Source: an uncultured Burkholderiales bacterium
Lineage (GTDB): Bacteria; Pseudomonadota; Gammaproteobacteria; Burkholderiales; Eutrophovitaceae
Direction of reading: 5' to 3'
DNA: 64,000 bases
Assembly: GCA_951812315.1 (NCBI GenBank)
Contig: CATOSA010000035.1
Span: 1 to 64,000, forward strand
The notes under the pieces are model-generated. The model worked only from the letters and a program-made list of their open reading frames with translations, had not been told where the DNA came from and searched no databases. This document shows positions 8,061 through 17,094 of the stretch, piece after piece; within the stretch, counting starts at the first letter, position 1, and every line of letters begins with the position of its first letter. A program made the position numbers and the translations under genes.

Positions 8061-9292
8061 CTCCGATCCCTGCTCCAGCGCTTCGCAACGAATTAGCCGT
8101 GCAGGGCGGGCGGCCGGTACGGTCCGAAGCGCTTCCTCCCTGGCCCCACTACGAGCAGGAAGAACTGGATGCCGTGCGTGACGTTCTCGTCTCGGGCAAG
8201 GTTAATTACTGGACCGGGGAAGAGTGCGCGCGCTTCGAGGAGGAATTCGCCGCCTACGTTGGCTGCCGTCACGCGGTTGCGTTGGCTAACGGGTCGGTGG
8301 CGCTGGAGTTGGCGTTGCACGTGCTCGGCATCGGTGCTGGGGATGACGTCGTCGTGACCTCGCGCTCCTACATTGCCTCTGCGAGCTGCGTCGTGATGCG
8401 CGGTGCACGCCCGGTGTTTGCAGATGTTGATCCTGCCAGCCAGAACATTACTGCGGAGTCAGTCGAGGTCGTCCTTACGCCTGCGACACGGGCGATTATC
8501 GTGGTGCATCTGGCCGGGTGGCCGTGTGATATGGATCCGCTACTCGAACTGGCCCGTTCTAGAGGCATTGCCGTGATCGAAGACTGTGCTCAAAGTCATG
8601 GCGCGACTTACGGCGGGCGCAACGCGGGCTCGCTCGGGGATATCTCGGCATTTTCATTCTGTCAGGACAAGATCATCACGACCGGCGGTGAAGGCGGGAT
8701 GTTGCTGACCAACGACAAGGATATCTGGGAACGCGCATGGTCCTACAAGGACCACGGGAAGAGTTATGACGCCGTTCGGCTTCGGCAGCGTCAACCGGAG
8801 AACCGTTGGGTGCATCAGTCTATCGGAACCAACTGGCGGATGACTGAAATGCAGGCGGCCATCGGCCGGCGCCAGCTCAAGAAGCTCCCGAAATGGCTTG
8901 AGATTCGTCGGCGCAACGCCCAGTTGCTCGACACTGCGCTAGCGGAGGTCGCAGGACTGACCATCAATGTCCCGCCATCGGGGATTGCCCACGCGTATTA
9001 CAAGTATTGCGCCTTCATCGAGCCTGAGCGCCTTCACGGCGACTGGGACGCTAACCGCATCGTGGAGGCAATCAACGCTGAGGGCGTTTCCTGTGTGGCC
9101 AGCGGTGTGAGCGAAATTTACCTCGAGAAAGCATTTGCCGACCATGGTTCTGCGCCGCCTGCCCGCCTACCGAATGCGCGGAAACTTGCTGAAACCGGCA
9201 TTATCTTCATGGTTCATCCGACTCTCTCGGACGATGATATACGCGATACTGCCGAAGCGATCATCAAAGTGATGGGAGTTGCCGCGGCTTAG
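8057..9292 (+). CDS. pglE: DegT/DnrJ/EryC1 aminotransferase, PglE-type (copy 1)
   Basis: 411-residue PLP-dependent sugar aminotransferase. VALANGSVALELAL is the phosphate-side loop, VIEDCAQSHGA carries the PLP-stacking and pyridine-N aspartate region, and CQDKIITTGGEGG holds the Schiff-base lysine (about residue 212). It should convert the 4-keto sugar from the PglF dehydratase to the 4-amino sugar that PglD acetylates. The ~35-residue N-terminal extension (to PPWPHYEQEEL) is ordinary for this subgroup. Coupled to pglD by ATGA. A short converging gap separates it from wecA on the other strand. Confidence 0.9.
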   Translation: MTPIPAPALRNELAVQGGRPVRSEALPPWPHYEQEELDAVRDVLVSGKVNYWTGEECARFEEEFAAYVGCRHAVALANGSVALELALHVLGIGAGDDVVVTSRSYIASASCVVMRGARPVFADVDPASQNITAESVEVVLTPATRAIIVVHLAGWPCDMDPLLELARSRGIAVIEDCAQSHGATYGGRNAGSLGDISAFSFCQDKIITTGGEGGMLLTNDKDIWERAWSYKDHGKSYDAVRLRQRQPENRWVHQSIGTNWRMTEMQAAIGRRQLKKLPKWLEIRRRNAQLLDTALAEVAGLTINVPPSGIAHAYYKYCAFIEPERLHGDWDANRIVEAINAEGVSCVASGVSEIYLEKAFADHGSAPPARLPNARKLAETGIIFMVHPTLSDDDIRDTAEAIIKVMGVAAA

Positions 9293-9425
9293 CGCGGAGT
9301 TGCGCGCCCGGCTTACACCCAAGGGCTAACCGGGCCTACTTCATATTCGGCAATTCAGCCTACTTACTAGGGATTTCATGCAGGACCGCACGCAATGATC
9401 GGCGTGCCGACATGCGCATCAGGCC

Positions 9426-10475
9426 TCAAAGCAATCCCGCCTTTTTCGCCCCCGACACTATGACGTACGTGTACAGTACCTGAAATATCAGGAAGGGTGC
9501 GAACACAAACATTCTTTGTGCACCGGGAATGTTGACCATCCAAATGGCAGCGGCGCCCTGGGCAACGCACACTGCATAGTGAAACATACTGACCGTGCGG
9601 TGTGAGTAACCCAGGCGATTGAAGAGTTGATAGAGGTGAGTGCGGTGCCCGGCGGTTACCAGGTCACCGTGAATGAGCCGGCGCGTAAAAGTGAAGAACG
9701 TATCGTAGATGACGTTGAACAATAACAGCGGCATGACCAGGAAAGCAGTGTGAGACAGGTCGTAACGCGCCGCGATGATTGCCAGCACGGCAAACGTAAA
9801 CCCAAGAAACGCGCTGCCCACGTCGCCCATGAATATCCGGGCGGGCGGGAAATTGAAATACAGAAACCCTATCGTGCCGGCCAGTATCGTATAAGACGCG
9901 ATATAGACGAAGTGGCTGCCTTGCGCGAATGTGATCACGCAGAAAAATGCGCTCACGATGACCGCCACGCCCCCCATCAGCCCGTCAAGCCCATCCATGA
10001 AGTTGAACGCGTTGGTCAGGCCGACAATCCACAGAATAGTTATGGGATACCCAAGCCACCCGAGGGATATCGGTCCCGTGAATGGTAACGCGAGTTCATC
10101 AATAACAAGACCGGACACCAGCACTATGAATACGGCTATGAGCTGAGTGCCGAGTTTGACCAGGAACCGCTTGTCCTTGATATCGTCGTAAAGTGATATT
10201 GCCGCGATAAGGATGCACGTAAAACCAAACGCGAAGAAGTAGTCTTGCCTGATGACCGCATCGTCGGCTACGAAAAATATGACGATCATCCCGATCAGAA
10301 ACGTAATTACGATCGAAATACCGCCCAATTTCGGTGTTGCTATTTCGTGGGAAGAGCGCGTGTTCGGAACGTCCATGATGCGTACTTTTGACAGCATCAT
10401 TCGTGTGATCAGCGATGCTATGACCACCATCCAGGTTGCAAACAGCAAGTGCGTTATGAATGCGGTTAGTGTCAT
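9426..10475 (-). CDS. wecA: Undecaprenyl-phosphate sugar-1-phosphate transferase, WecA/MraY family (copy 1)
   Basis: 349-residue polytopic membrane protein with about ten hydrophobic segments. Family signatures are present: ISLYDDIKD, NAFNFMDGLDG, RIFMGDVGSAFLGF and HRTHLYQ, which supply the Mg2+ and nucleotide-binding acidic and His residues. WecA-type enzymes move GlcNAc-1-P (or, as WbpL, Fuc/QuiNAc-1-P) to undecaprenyl phosphate at the inner membrane. It is the only glycan gene on the minus strand of the locus and the second initiating enzyme besides PglC, so it may start a different glycan or serve an alternative first sugar. Start ATG at 10475; upstream RBS is weak. Confidence 0.92.
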   Translation of the reverse strand: MTLTAFITHLLFATWMVVIASLITRMMLSKVRIMDVPNTRSSHEIATPKLGGISIVITFLIGMIVIFFVADDAVIRQDYFFAFGFTCILIAAISLYDDIKDKRFLVKLGTQLIAVFIVLVSGLVIDELALPFTGPISLGWLGYPITILWIVGLTNAFNFMDGLDGLMGGVAVIVSAFFCVITFAQGSHFVYIASYTILAGTIGFLYFNFPPARIFMGDVGSAFLGFTFAVLAIIAARYDLSHTAFLVMPLLLFNVIYDTFFTFTRRLIHGDLVTAGHRTHLYQLFNRLGYSHRTVSMFHYAVCVAQGAAAIWMVNIPGAQRMFVFAPFLIFQVLYTYVIVSGAKKAGLL

Positions 10476-11465
10476 TGCGGCCGATCGTAACTTTTGAGCG
10501 CTGTCGTTCGCTTGCGCGACGAATGCATGGGCGTCGCAACAGACTGGCGCGCGGAACGTTGTCGCATTGACCGCCAGCCAATCACAATAGTTGAATCGAG
10601 TTGTTTTTCGAATACGCGCATCGTGCTTCTGCAGATGTCAGCACAGCGTAGTTCGGTCGAATCGGTTCGGCGATAATTCGAGCGAAGAAAGCGCCGAATG
10701 GCAGGTGCATAGTTGCTGCAGGGTGATTGCACGACTTCGTTGATCGGATTGCGCATCCTGGCTACAGGGTATTTGTACTGTCGCAGCGCCAGGATTTGCA
10801 GGCGGTAGTTCGCCGAGGGTGCTTCTGCAGCGCATAAAAGCGCCATGGACGCGCAGGAGGCACGTGTTACGTGCTGGCAAAGCGCAAATCTACCGAAATC
10901 ACGGATCTTTGGAATTTGAAGTGCCCAATGGATCAAATCACTTTTGACTTTCCTTCGCACAGGATATCTTAAATACACCGCGATTTGGAACGCCCGGCAC
11001 GCGATTGAATTCTGGCACGTCGCAACGCGTTGGCAATTCCCGATTGCAATTTACTTCGGATTCAATTGTCGGCGCCCGTACATAGGTATCGTTTCAACGG
11101 TTCGGCGACTCGATTCATGTCGGACCGCCGCACGCTTCGGTAAATCGCGTTAGTTGGGGTTGACCGCCACTGCTGCTGTTTGGTCTTCGTCAGTGCTTGT
11201 CAGTGGTTCGTCATCATTGTGGAAATTCGATGTGCCCGTTATTGCAAATCATTGTTTATTGGTTAGTATGTGGTCGCCGTATGCTGGAACGAATTTCGCA
11301 AGGGTTGTTGTTGCTCGAACAAACAGACTTCTCGGGACTGGATGAAATAGTTGCGCATCAAAAGTCGTCGATAGAGAGCATTACGTGCAACTGCGAGCGC
11401 TGGCCCCGGTACAAAAGTCGCCTTTAAGCGACTGACCAGAAGATGCGACGCAGGGGAGGAGAATC
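10476..11465. other. ~1-kb non-coding region between divergent wecA and pglF (copy 1)
   Basis: No open frame here looks like a gene. It must hold the promoters for wecA (leftward) and pglF (rightward). It contains an ops-like core at 10801 on the plus strand and a strong Shine-Dalgarno (GGGGAGGAG) just before pglF. Its length and lack of coding content suggest a long leader or decayed sequence. Confidence 0.5.
10801..10812 (+). promoter_or_regulatory. ops-like core upstream of pglF (copy 1)
   Basis: GGCGGTAGTTCG shares the first eight bases (GGCGGTAG) with the RfaH-recruiting ops element but not the rest. It lies in the long leader before pglF, in the right orientation. The same locus encodes an RfaH and has a full ops match at 16108, so a weaker second loading site is possible. 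The match is short enough to be chance. Confidence 0.3.
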
Positions 11466-13548
11466 ATGGGAGGCGCGATTCAGCGGCTGTTAAGCGGTCC
11501 GCGCAGATTGCGAATTGCGATGTCTATGGCCATCGACGCAGTGCTTGTGGCGGCTGCAGTCTGGCTTGCCTTCGTCCTGCGCTTTGAAGCGCATTCGCTC
11601 GCATATCTGTACCAAATTCCCTTGATTTTTCCGGTTGCAATGCTCGCGACGATCGTTTCTTTCCGTCATTTTGGACTTTATCGTTCGCCATTGAGATACG
11701 CCTCCGGGGCGATGGTCTACCGCATCGCATCTGCGGGGACTGTTGCAGCAGTTGTTGTGGCCGCAGCCGTGTTCATAATGCGCGACGGCGTCGTGCCGAT
11801 GGGGGCATTGGTGATCCTCTGGGGCCTGCTGATTGCGCTGCCAGGTACTGTCCGCTTTTTGATTCGCGATATTGTCAGGCACTACTCTTTCGCGCGGCAA
11901 CGTGTTCCGGTGGCGATTTACGGCGCCGGCAGTGCCGGCCATCAACTGGCGACTGCGTTGCTACACGGTTCGAAGTATCAGCCGGTGGCATTTGTGGACG
12001 ATGCGCCGGGCAAGCGTGATCAGACGATCAGCGGGCTTGAAGTGCACACGCGTGCCCAACTTGCCACATTGATTGAGAAAAAGGGCGTGCGCGAAGTGCT
12101 GGTCGCGATTCCTGCCGCTTCTCGCGCGCCAACGCGAAGTTATCAGGCTTCTTTCCAAATATCCTGTGGTCGTTCACGAAGTGCCTTCGTTCGAGGATAT
12201 CGCTGGTGGGCACAAGCGGGTGGATGATCTGAGGCGGATCGATATTGCAGACATCCTCGGTCGCGAGGCGGTCTCGGCAATTCCGCAACTGTTGTCACGG
12301 TCAGTGCACGGCCGATCCGTAATCGTTACAGGGGCGGGCGGTTCCATCGGTTCTGAGCTATGCCGGGCGATTTTCAAAGAGAATCCGAAACGGCTGGTGT
12401 TGGTCGAACACAACGAGTTTGCTTTGTATTCGATCTCGCAGGAACTCGAGGAGCTTCGTGCCACGACGGGCAGTGAAGTGGACGTCGCGCCGGTGTTGGC
12501 AAGTGTGCGTGATCGCGGCCGCATGGAACGCACGATGCGATCCTCCTCTGCCGAAGTTGTTTTCCATGCCGCGGCCTACAAGCACGTGCCGATCGTCGAG
12601 CTGAATGCGACCGAGGGCGTGCGCAACAACGTGTTTGGCACACTCAATTGCGCGCTTGCTGCGCGCGATGCAGGTGTCGAAAGATTCGTGCTTGTATCGA
12701 CTGACAAAGCCGTACGGCCCACCAATGTGATGGGGGCGACGAAACGCTTTGCGGAACTCATTCTGCAGGCGTTTGCAGATCAGGCGGCCAAACCGAATTT
12801 CTCCATCGTGCGCTTTGGCAACGTGCTGGAATCAAGCGGCTCGGTCGTGCCGTTGTTCAAACGCCAGATTGCGATGGGCGGGCCGGTCACGGTTACCGAT
12901 CCAGAAGTCACGCGGTACTTCATGACGATTCCGGAGGCGGCCAGGCTGGTGGTGCAGGCGGGTGCCATGTCGCTGGGTGGGGATGTATTCGTACTTGAAA
13001 TGGGTGAACCGATACGGATTGCCGACCTGGCGCAACGCATGATTCATCTGTCGGGTCTGAGGGTGCGCAGTGAATCTGATCCGGCTGGCGATATTGAAAT
13101 CACGTATACGAGTATGCGGCTAGGTGAAAAACTGCATGAGGAGTTGCTGATTGATGACAACGCTGTTGCCACAGAGCATCCGATGATCCGGCGTGCCGCG
13201 GAACAGCATCTGCCCTGGTCGGAGGTTTCCCGATTGCTTGATGGTTTGCAAAGTGCGTGCGATCAGCACGATATGGAGCAGGTGCGCGCGGTGCTGGCCG
13301 AAGCGGTCACCGGGTATTGCCCGCCGGTGCCGACGCGCTCGCTGGAGGTGCGTACGCCAGCCAAGTTGTGCGTAATTCAGGGTGGCAGCACCAATGTCAA
13401 AGCCTACGTGCTCCGGCAACAAATGCCCGAAGAATTTCAGGATGACGCTAAGCAGTTGGCGACCGATGCGCGCCGATTTGCGGGTGTTCCGGATCAGCTT
13501 GTTGGCCGGACAGATCGAACCAGGGCAGGGGATAAAGACCAGGTTTAG
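11466..13548 (+). pseudogene. pglF: PglF/CapD-type UDP-GlcNAc 4,6-dehydratase with a frameshift (copy 1)
   Basis: The N-terminal part (11466-12227) has about four membrane segments and the first Rossmann domain (AIYGAGSAGHQLA). The second part (12073-13548) carries the catalytic SDR domain: VTGAGGSIGSELCR, AAYKHVP and STDKAVRPTNVMGATK. PglF-type enzymes make the 4-keto-6-deoxy intermediate for bacillosamine. The frames switch near 12113-12140 inside VAIPAASRA/RQREVIRLLSKYP; restoring one base after the cgcgcgc run gives a full-length protein. The lesion is identical in copy 2. It is either a true mutation older than the duplication or a shared sequence error. Start ATG behind GGGGAGGAG. The long C-terminal tail is not conserved-looking. 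Confidence 0.85.
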
Positions 13549-13699
13549 GTGATATGTGACCCGTTAGTCGGGAATTGGGGGCCAATCGGTGAACCAGTAG
13601 TCCGTCGTGAGCGAAGCTTCTCGTGCATGGCGTGCGCCACGTTATCAGGCGATAATCCTTGGATGGGCCACCAGTGAGTGCGGGTAAAGCATTGAAGTT

Positions 13700-14071
13700 G
13701 TGACGAAATCAGCATTGATCAGAAGCGGCTGCGGGTTAGCCGCTTTTTTAATGGCAATCGCGTTGTTTGCGGGGGCCAAAGGTGTGGCTGACGTTCCTTT
13801 GTTTCCAGCGCCATTCGACAAGGTTGCGCATTTTACGTATTACGGAATCATGGCTGCGTTGTTGGCACACGCGGCCGGAAATCGCCGGCTGTGGGTGCCT
13901 TTGGTCCTTGTGTTGCTGGTCGGTGTGGCGGACGAGTGGAACCAGGTATCGATTGCCGGGCGCGATGCTTCGGTATGGGACTGGGTAGCTGATGCAGTGG
14001 GGGCGGCTACGTTCATGCTTGTATACTGGGTATGGGCCAGGCGGAGGAGGATCGCGTTGAATGCTGGATAA
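13700..14071 (+). CDS. VanZ-family membrane protein (copy 1)
   Basis: 123 residues with four predicted membrane segments and the VanZ signature: FDKVAHFTYYGIMAALLA, then ADEWNQVSIAGRDASVWDWVADAVGA. VanZ-like genes recur at the ends of EPS loci; their biochemical role is unsettled. GTG 13700 keeps the first membrane segment; ATG 13751 would remove most of it. An intrinsic-terminator-like hairpin overlaps codons 9-17. The following MORN gene starts 24 bp after the stop. Confidence 0.8.
   Translation: MTKSALIRSGCGLAAFLMAIALFAGAKGVADVPLFPAPFDKVAHFTYYGIMAALLAHAAGNRRLWVPLVLVLLVGVADEWNQVSIAGRDASVWDWVADAVGAATFMLVYWVWARRRRIALNAG
13724..13750 (+). terminator. Intrinsic-terminator-like hairpin inside vanZ 5' end (copy 1)
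   Basis: AGCGGCT at 13724-13730 pairs perfectly with AGCCGCT at 13738-13744 across a 7-nt loop, followed by a run of six T. This is the standard form of a Rho-independent terminator on the plus strand, about 190 bp after pglF. It lies within the start region of the VanZ gene, so it could end the pglF transcript or attenuate vanZ and MORN expression. Confidence 0.55.
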
Positions 14072-14095
14072 TTTGCGTTGAGTAACGGAGTGACA

Positions 14096-14212
14096 GTGAA
14101 TTTCGATTTCCGACACGCTCTCGGCTCCATGACCCGCAGGCTCGCATTGCTTGCATTGCTGCTTCCAGTGATGTCAACGAACTCGTTGCTGACATCGAGT
14201 CCATACCCGTAG
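14096..14212 (+). pseudogene. 5' stub of MORN-repeat gene fused to transposase sequence (copy 1)
   Basis: The signal-peptide region (MTRRLALLALLLPVM) is identical to the intact gene at 57212. At base 14,174 the sequence changes to transposase DNA read out of frame, ending after 13 foreign codons. None of the MORN repeats remain. Confidence 0.9.
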
Positions 14213-14615
14213 AACTCGGTTATCCCGAGACCGTGCTCGCTGACAATGGGTTTGCCCATCAGAGCGAGATCGAAAGCCTCGAGCAAAAGGGTATCGAGGC
14301 ACTGGTTGCGATGCGCGCTCAGGGCAAGCAACGTCGCTACGACTTTCGCCCGCCCAAGGCGCCGGGAGCGGCGCCGCGCGCACTCAGTGCCTGGGCCAGG
14401 CGATGCAGGACAAGCTCGATTCCGAGCGCGGGCGCGCGACGTACCGAGTGCACAAACAAACGATCGAGCCGCTGTTTGGCATCATCAAGAACGTGCGGGG
14501 ATTCACCGGATTCTTGCTGCGCGGTCATGCCAAGGTTGAAGGAGAATGGCAGCTCGTGTGCCTTGCTTACAACTGCAAGCGGCTGCATCGACTCACGGGG
14601 GCGGCACCGGGGTAG
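14174..14615 (+). pseudogene. 3' part of an IS1182-type DDE transposase, frameshifted
   Basis: From the junction, one frame encodes VNELVADIES, PETVLADNGFAHQSEIE (the DDE aspartate region) and RAQGKQRRYDFRP. A shift near 14360-14400 moves to a second frame with VHKQTIEPLFGIIKNV (the catalytic Glu region), LLRGHAKVEGEW and LAYNCKRLHRL, hallmarks of IS1182-group transposases. The N-terminal half is missing at the repeat boundary. It cannot be active. A possible element end (ctccg-type, TCCGACAGACTGCTAG) lies at 14781-14796. Confidence 0.85.
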
Positions 14616-15213
14616 GAAGTGGCAAGAACCGGCGCGCTTGCGCCCTGAATGACCACGGAGGCGGCACTAGCAGCGCTGTAAGGTTGCTAAGCGCCTCTCA
14701 GAGCGCACGAGACTTGAAAACGAACCGAAGAAGACATAATCAGCCGGGGGCAAATGCGTGGCGACAAATGCCGCACCCAGTCCGACAGACTGCTAGCAGG
14801 CGAGATGGTCACAGCGTCCGAATCGACATTAGTGGCTTGGGCTACGTGGACATTCCTTAAATGCTTCGCTTTCGTAAACAACTAGAGCGTCGGAGCTCAA
14901 AGCCGAACGCAGCTAAATTCAGGCGCGTCTCGAGAGAGTATTGACGTCGCGCGTCAAAAGGGGCTCCGAAGTCGCGGCTGGTCGCCTTCCTCAATGAAGG
15001 GCACGACATCGTCATCTTTACGCGGACACAAAAATGGAAGGAAAGTTTATCGCGCGTTCGCCAGACCGACAGCAACAGAGCGACTGTAATTTGATCTGGA
15101 CTTGGTTGTCCCACCCTATCTTACTGGTAAGGGAGTCCGGGCTACTTCTTGCTCTTGGCTAAACTTACCGCTAATATGTGCCGTTCATGCAATGAACGCT
15201 GTCTTTGGCCGTT
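14616..15213. other. Non-coding stretch between the IS remnant and the MarR relic
   Basis: I recognise no gene. The first ~180 bp may be the tail of the IS1182-type element, with a candidate terminal sequence at 14781-14796. The remainder shows no coding character. Confidence 0.5.
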
Positions 15214-15475
15214 ATGCGTCAAGACGAAGAAGCCCATCTACGCATCCTGAAGATCGTCGGTGGGGCTTGGCATCAGCCTTGGTAAGACCAACTTTCTGAT
15301 CAAGGTCGGCAACTTCGGCCGCGCCGAGAACAAGGTCGGATACCTGTATCTACTCACCCCAAAAGGGGTCCGTGCGAAGCTCCGGCTAACCCGCGCCTTG
15401 CGCATCAAAGAAGCCGAATACGAAGCTCTGCGAACCGAAATAATGACCCTCAAGCAGGACGCCAAAGCCCAATGA
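15214..15475 (+). pseudogene. MarR-type EPS-associated regulator, internally deleted
   Basis: ATG 15214 starts MRQDEEAHLRILKIV, the usual N-terminus of this family. The frame then changes near 15260 to LGISLGKTNFLIK, GYLYLLTPKGVRAK and EYEALRTEI, which match the winged-helix and coiled C-terminal part. Roughly 15 residues of the first helix-turn-helix helices are missing at the switch, so the loss is a deletion with a frameshift. Such regulators commonly sit just before rfaH-like genes at the head of EPS loci, as here. Confidence 0.78.
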
Positions 15476-15509
15476 AACCAAGCAACTGGCAGGCGGGGAC
15501 ATTTGCAGT

Positions 15510-16022
15510 ATGAGTGACTTGCAAACCCGGACGGCTACCCCAGAAGCCTGGTACGTTGTACAGACAAAACCCCGGCAGGAACCTCGCGCCCGTGAACACC
15601 TGGAGAATCAGGGTATACGTTGCGTCCTGCCGATGCTTCGCGTCGAGAAAATGCGCCGCCGCACCCGACAATGGGTCGACGAACCACTGTTCGCGCGCTA
15701 TCTCTTCATTGATCGCGGCGACGCGGAAGCGAGGTGGAGCGTCCTGCGTAGTACGCGCGGTGTGAGCAATGTGGTGCGATTCGGTGGGGTTCCGGCCAAA
15801 GTGCCATCGGTATGGATAAACTCCTTCTTAGCCCGTGAAAGGCCGCCCGTGCGCTTGTTCAGTACCGGGCAGCGTGTCGTCGTGACGCAAGGCCTGTTCA
15901 CAGGGATCGAGGGGATTTACCAACTACCCGATGGCGATTCGAGGGCCATCGTGTTATTGGACTTGTTGGGTAAACGATGCGCAGGAAAATTTTCGGTGGA
16001 GGCGCTACGGCGCGCGCGGTAG
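15510..16022 (+). CDS. rfaH: RfaH/NusG-like transcription antiterminator
   Basis: 170 residues. The N-terminal NGN domain begins WYVVQTKPRQEPRAREHLENQGI and includes LFARYLFI and TRGVSNVVRFGG. The C-terminal KOW-like segment begins near residue 110 (STGQRVVVTQGLFTGIEGIY). RfaH binds paused RNA polymerase at ops elements and suppresses termination in long surface-polysaccharide operons. An exact ops sequence occurs 86 bp after its stop, so it probably controls the operon that follows. Confidence 0.92.
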   Translation: MSDLQTRTATPEAWYVVQTKPRQEPRAREHLENQGIRCVLPMLRVEKMRRRTRQWVDEPLFARYLFIDRGDAEARWSVLRSTRGVSNVVRFGGVPAKVPSVWINSFLARERPPVRLFSTGQRVVVTQGLFTGIEGIYQLPDGDSRAIVLLDLLGKRCAGKFSVEALRRAR

Positions 16023-17094
16023 TTCGCTTTTTGGCTGCACGGCACCTGTGTGGTATTTGAGAATCGGTAGTGGCGTTTTTTTGGAAAATTGCGACGCGTA
16101 ATCCAAGGGCGGTAGCGTGCCTGAAGAGGATTTGAATTGCGGGATGCCGATCCTGCTGGGCAGGATAGATGGCCGCGAACCATTGAACGATTTCACGGGA
16201 TCGTGCTTTGTTCAGTTGCCGCTGATGTTGCGCTTGATACAGGTCGGGTGCCAAGAGCATCGCTTTGACTTGCCCTAGAAAGATTGGAGCGCTCAATGCG
16301 GGGGAGTGCGCCGATAGTGCGTGTCGCCACGATGGAAATCACTGGAGCTCGCAGCACCGGATTCTAGGCGGCACGGTGATTCGCATGTTTTCTCGTGTGC
16401 GGGAAACCACAGCCAACCTCGATCCGTCAACGGCACGATGTGATTGAAGATGGCGATACACACAGGCCCTATGCACGCAATAACGGGGAAGTTGGAAGTA
16501 AAGAAGATGCGGACAATAGCCCGTATGTTACTTTTTGTCGTGAGGTGTCGATATGCCTGAGCGGCGCAGAGGAGACGTTGGCACTTTTCAAGGTCTCCTA
16601 GCAATCTAATCGGGTTACTAGAGGGACGGGTGACAACTCCAGTTTTAGGAATTGCCAAAAAAGCGGTGACGCAATTCGCGAGATGCTCGAACCGAGCTGG
16701 CGTCGTTGCGCGATTAGGCGGTGCTTTGCCTGGTAATCTTTGATCGCCGGGATCCTGTGTGCATTCGAACTTCAAGAACATACAAGCTGCCCCGTGTTTG
16801 CATCGCTAAGGACGAGGAGGCGAGATTGCGTGTCGGGTCGGGTCGCGACGCGATATCGTTAATCAAAGCGACGTCATCCCGAAGGCGATTATGATGCGGA
16901 CGGGCGCGATTTTGCAGATGTCTTGGATATTATCCTATATTATAGTGAGTATGGCCAAATTCTCTCCGGAAGCTGGGTAACAACTATCGTAGTCGAAATA
17001 GCGGCGTTCCCGCGGAAGCAAGCACACTATCGTCGCGAGCGGTTCGCCATTGAGAATGGTTATTGCGGCATGTAAAAGGGACTCAAAGGACAGT
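16023..17094 (+). other. ~1.07-kb non-coding leader before the wbp operon
   Basis: Apart from the ops element at 16108 I find no gene. Open frames on both strands are short and have no family resemblance. It probably contains the operon promoter (or is an untranslated leader read from the rfaH promoter) plus decayed sequence. An RBS (AAAGGA) at 17084 precedes the next gene. Confidence 0.55.
16108..16119 (+). promoter_or_regulatory. ops element for RfaH recruitment
   Basis: GGCGGTAGCGTG is identical to the E. coli ops consensus and is preceded by CCAAGG, resembling the end of the JUMPstart sequence. It lies in the non-coding leader between rfaH and the wbpB-like gene, on the coding strand. 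That is the expected place for RfaH loading onto RNA polymerase transcribing the EPS operon. Confidence 0.85.

Larger units (their letters stand above)
1..14173. repeat. Copy 1 of a >=14,173-bp direct repeat
   Basis: This stretch matches 43,117-57,289 at a constant offset of 43,116. The first bases of the window match those at 43,117, and all translated frames read the same in both copies. Identity stops after base 14,173, where copy 2 continues into an intact MORN-repeat gene and copy 1 runs into transposase sequence. The left limit is unknown because the repeat begins at the window edge. Copy 2 is the native arrangement at both visible ends: its upstream YdcF-like gene reads straight into it, and its downstream MORN gene is whole. 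Confidence 0.97.
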
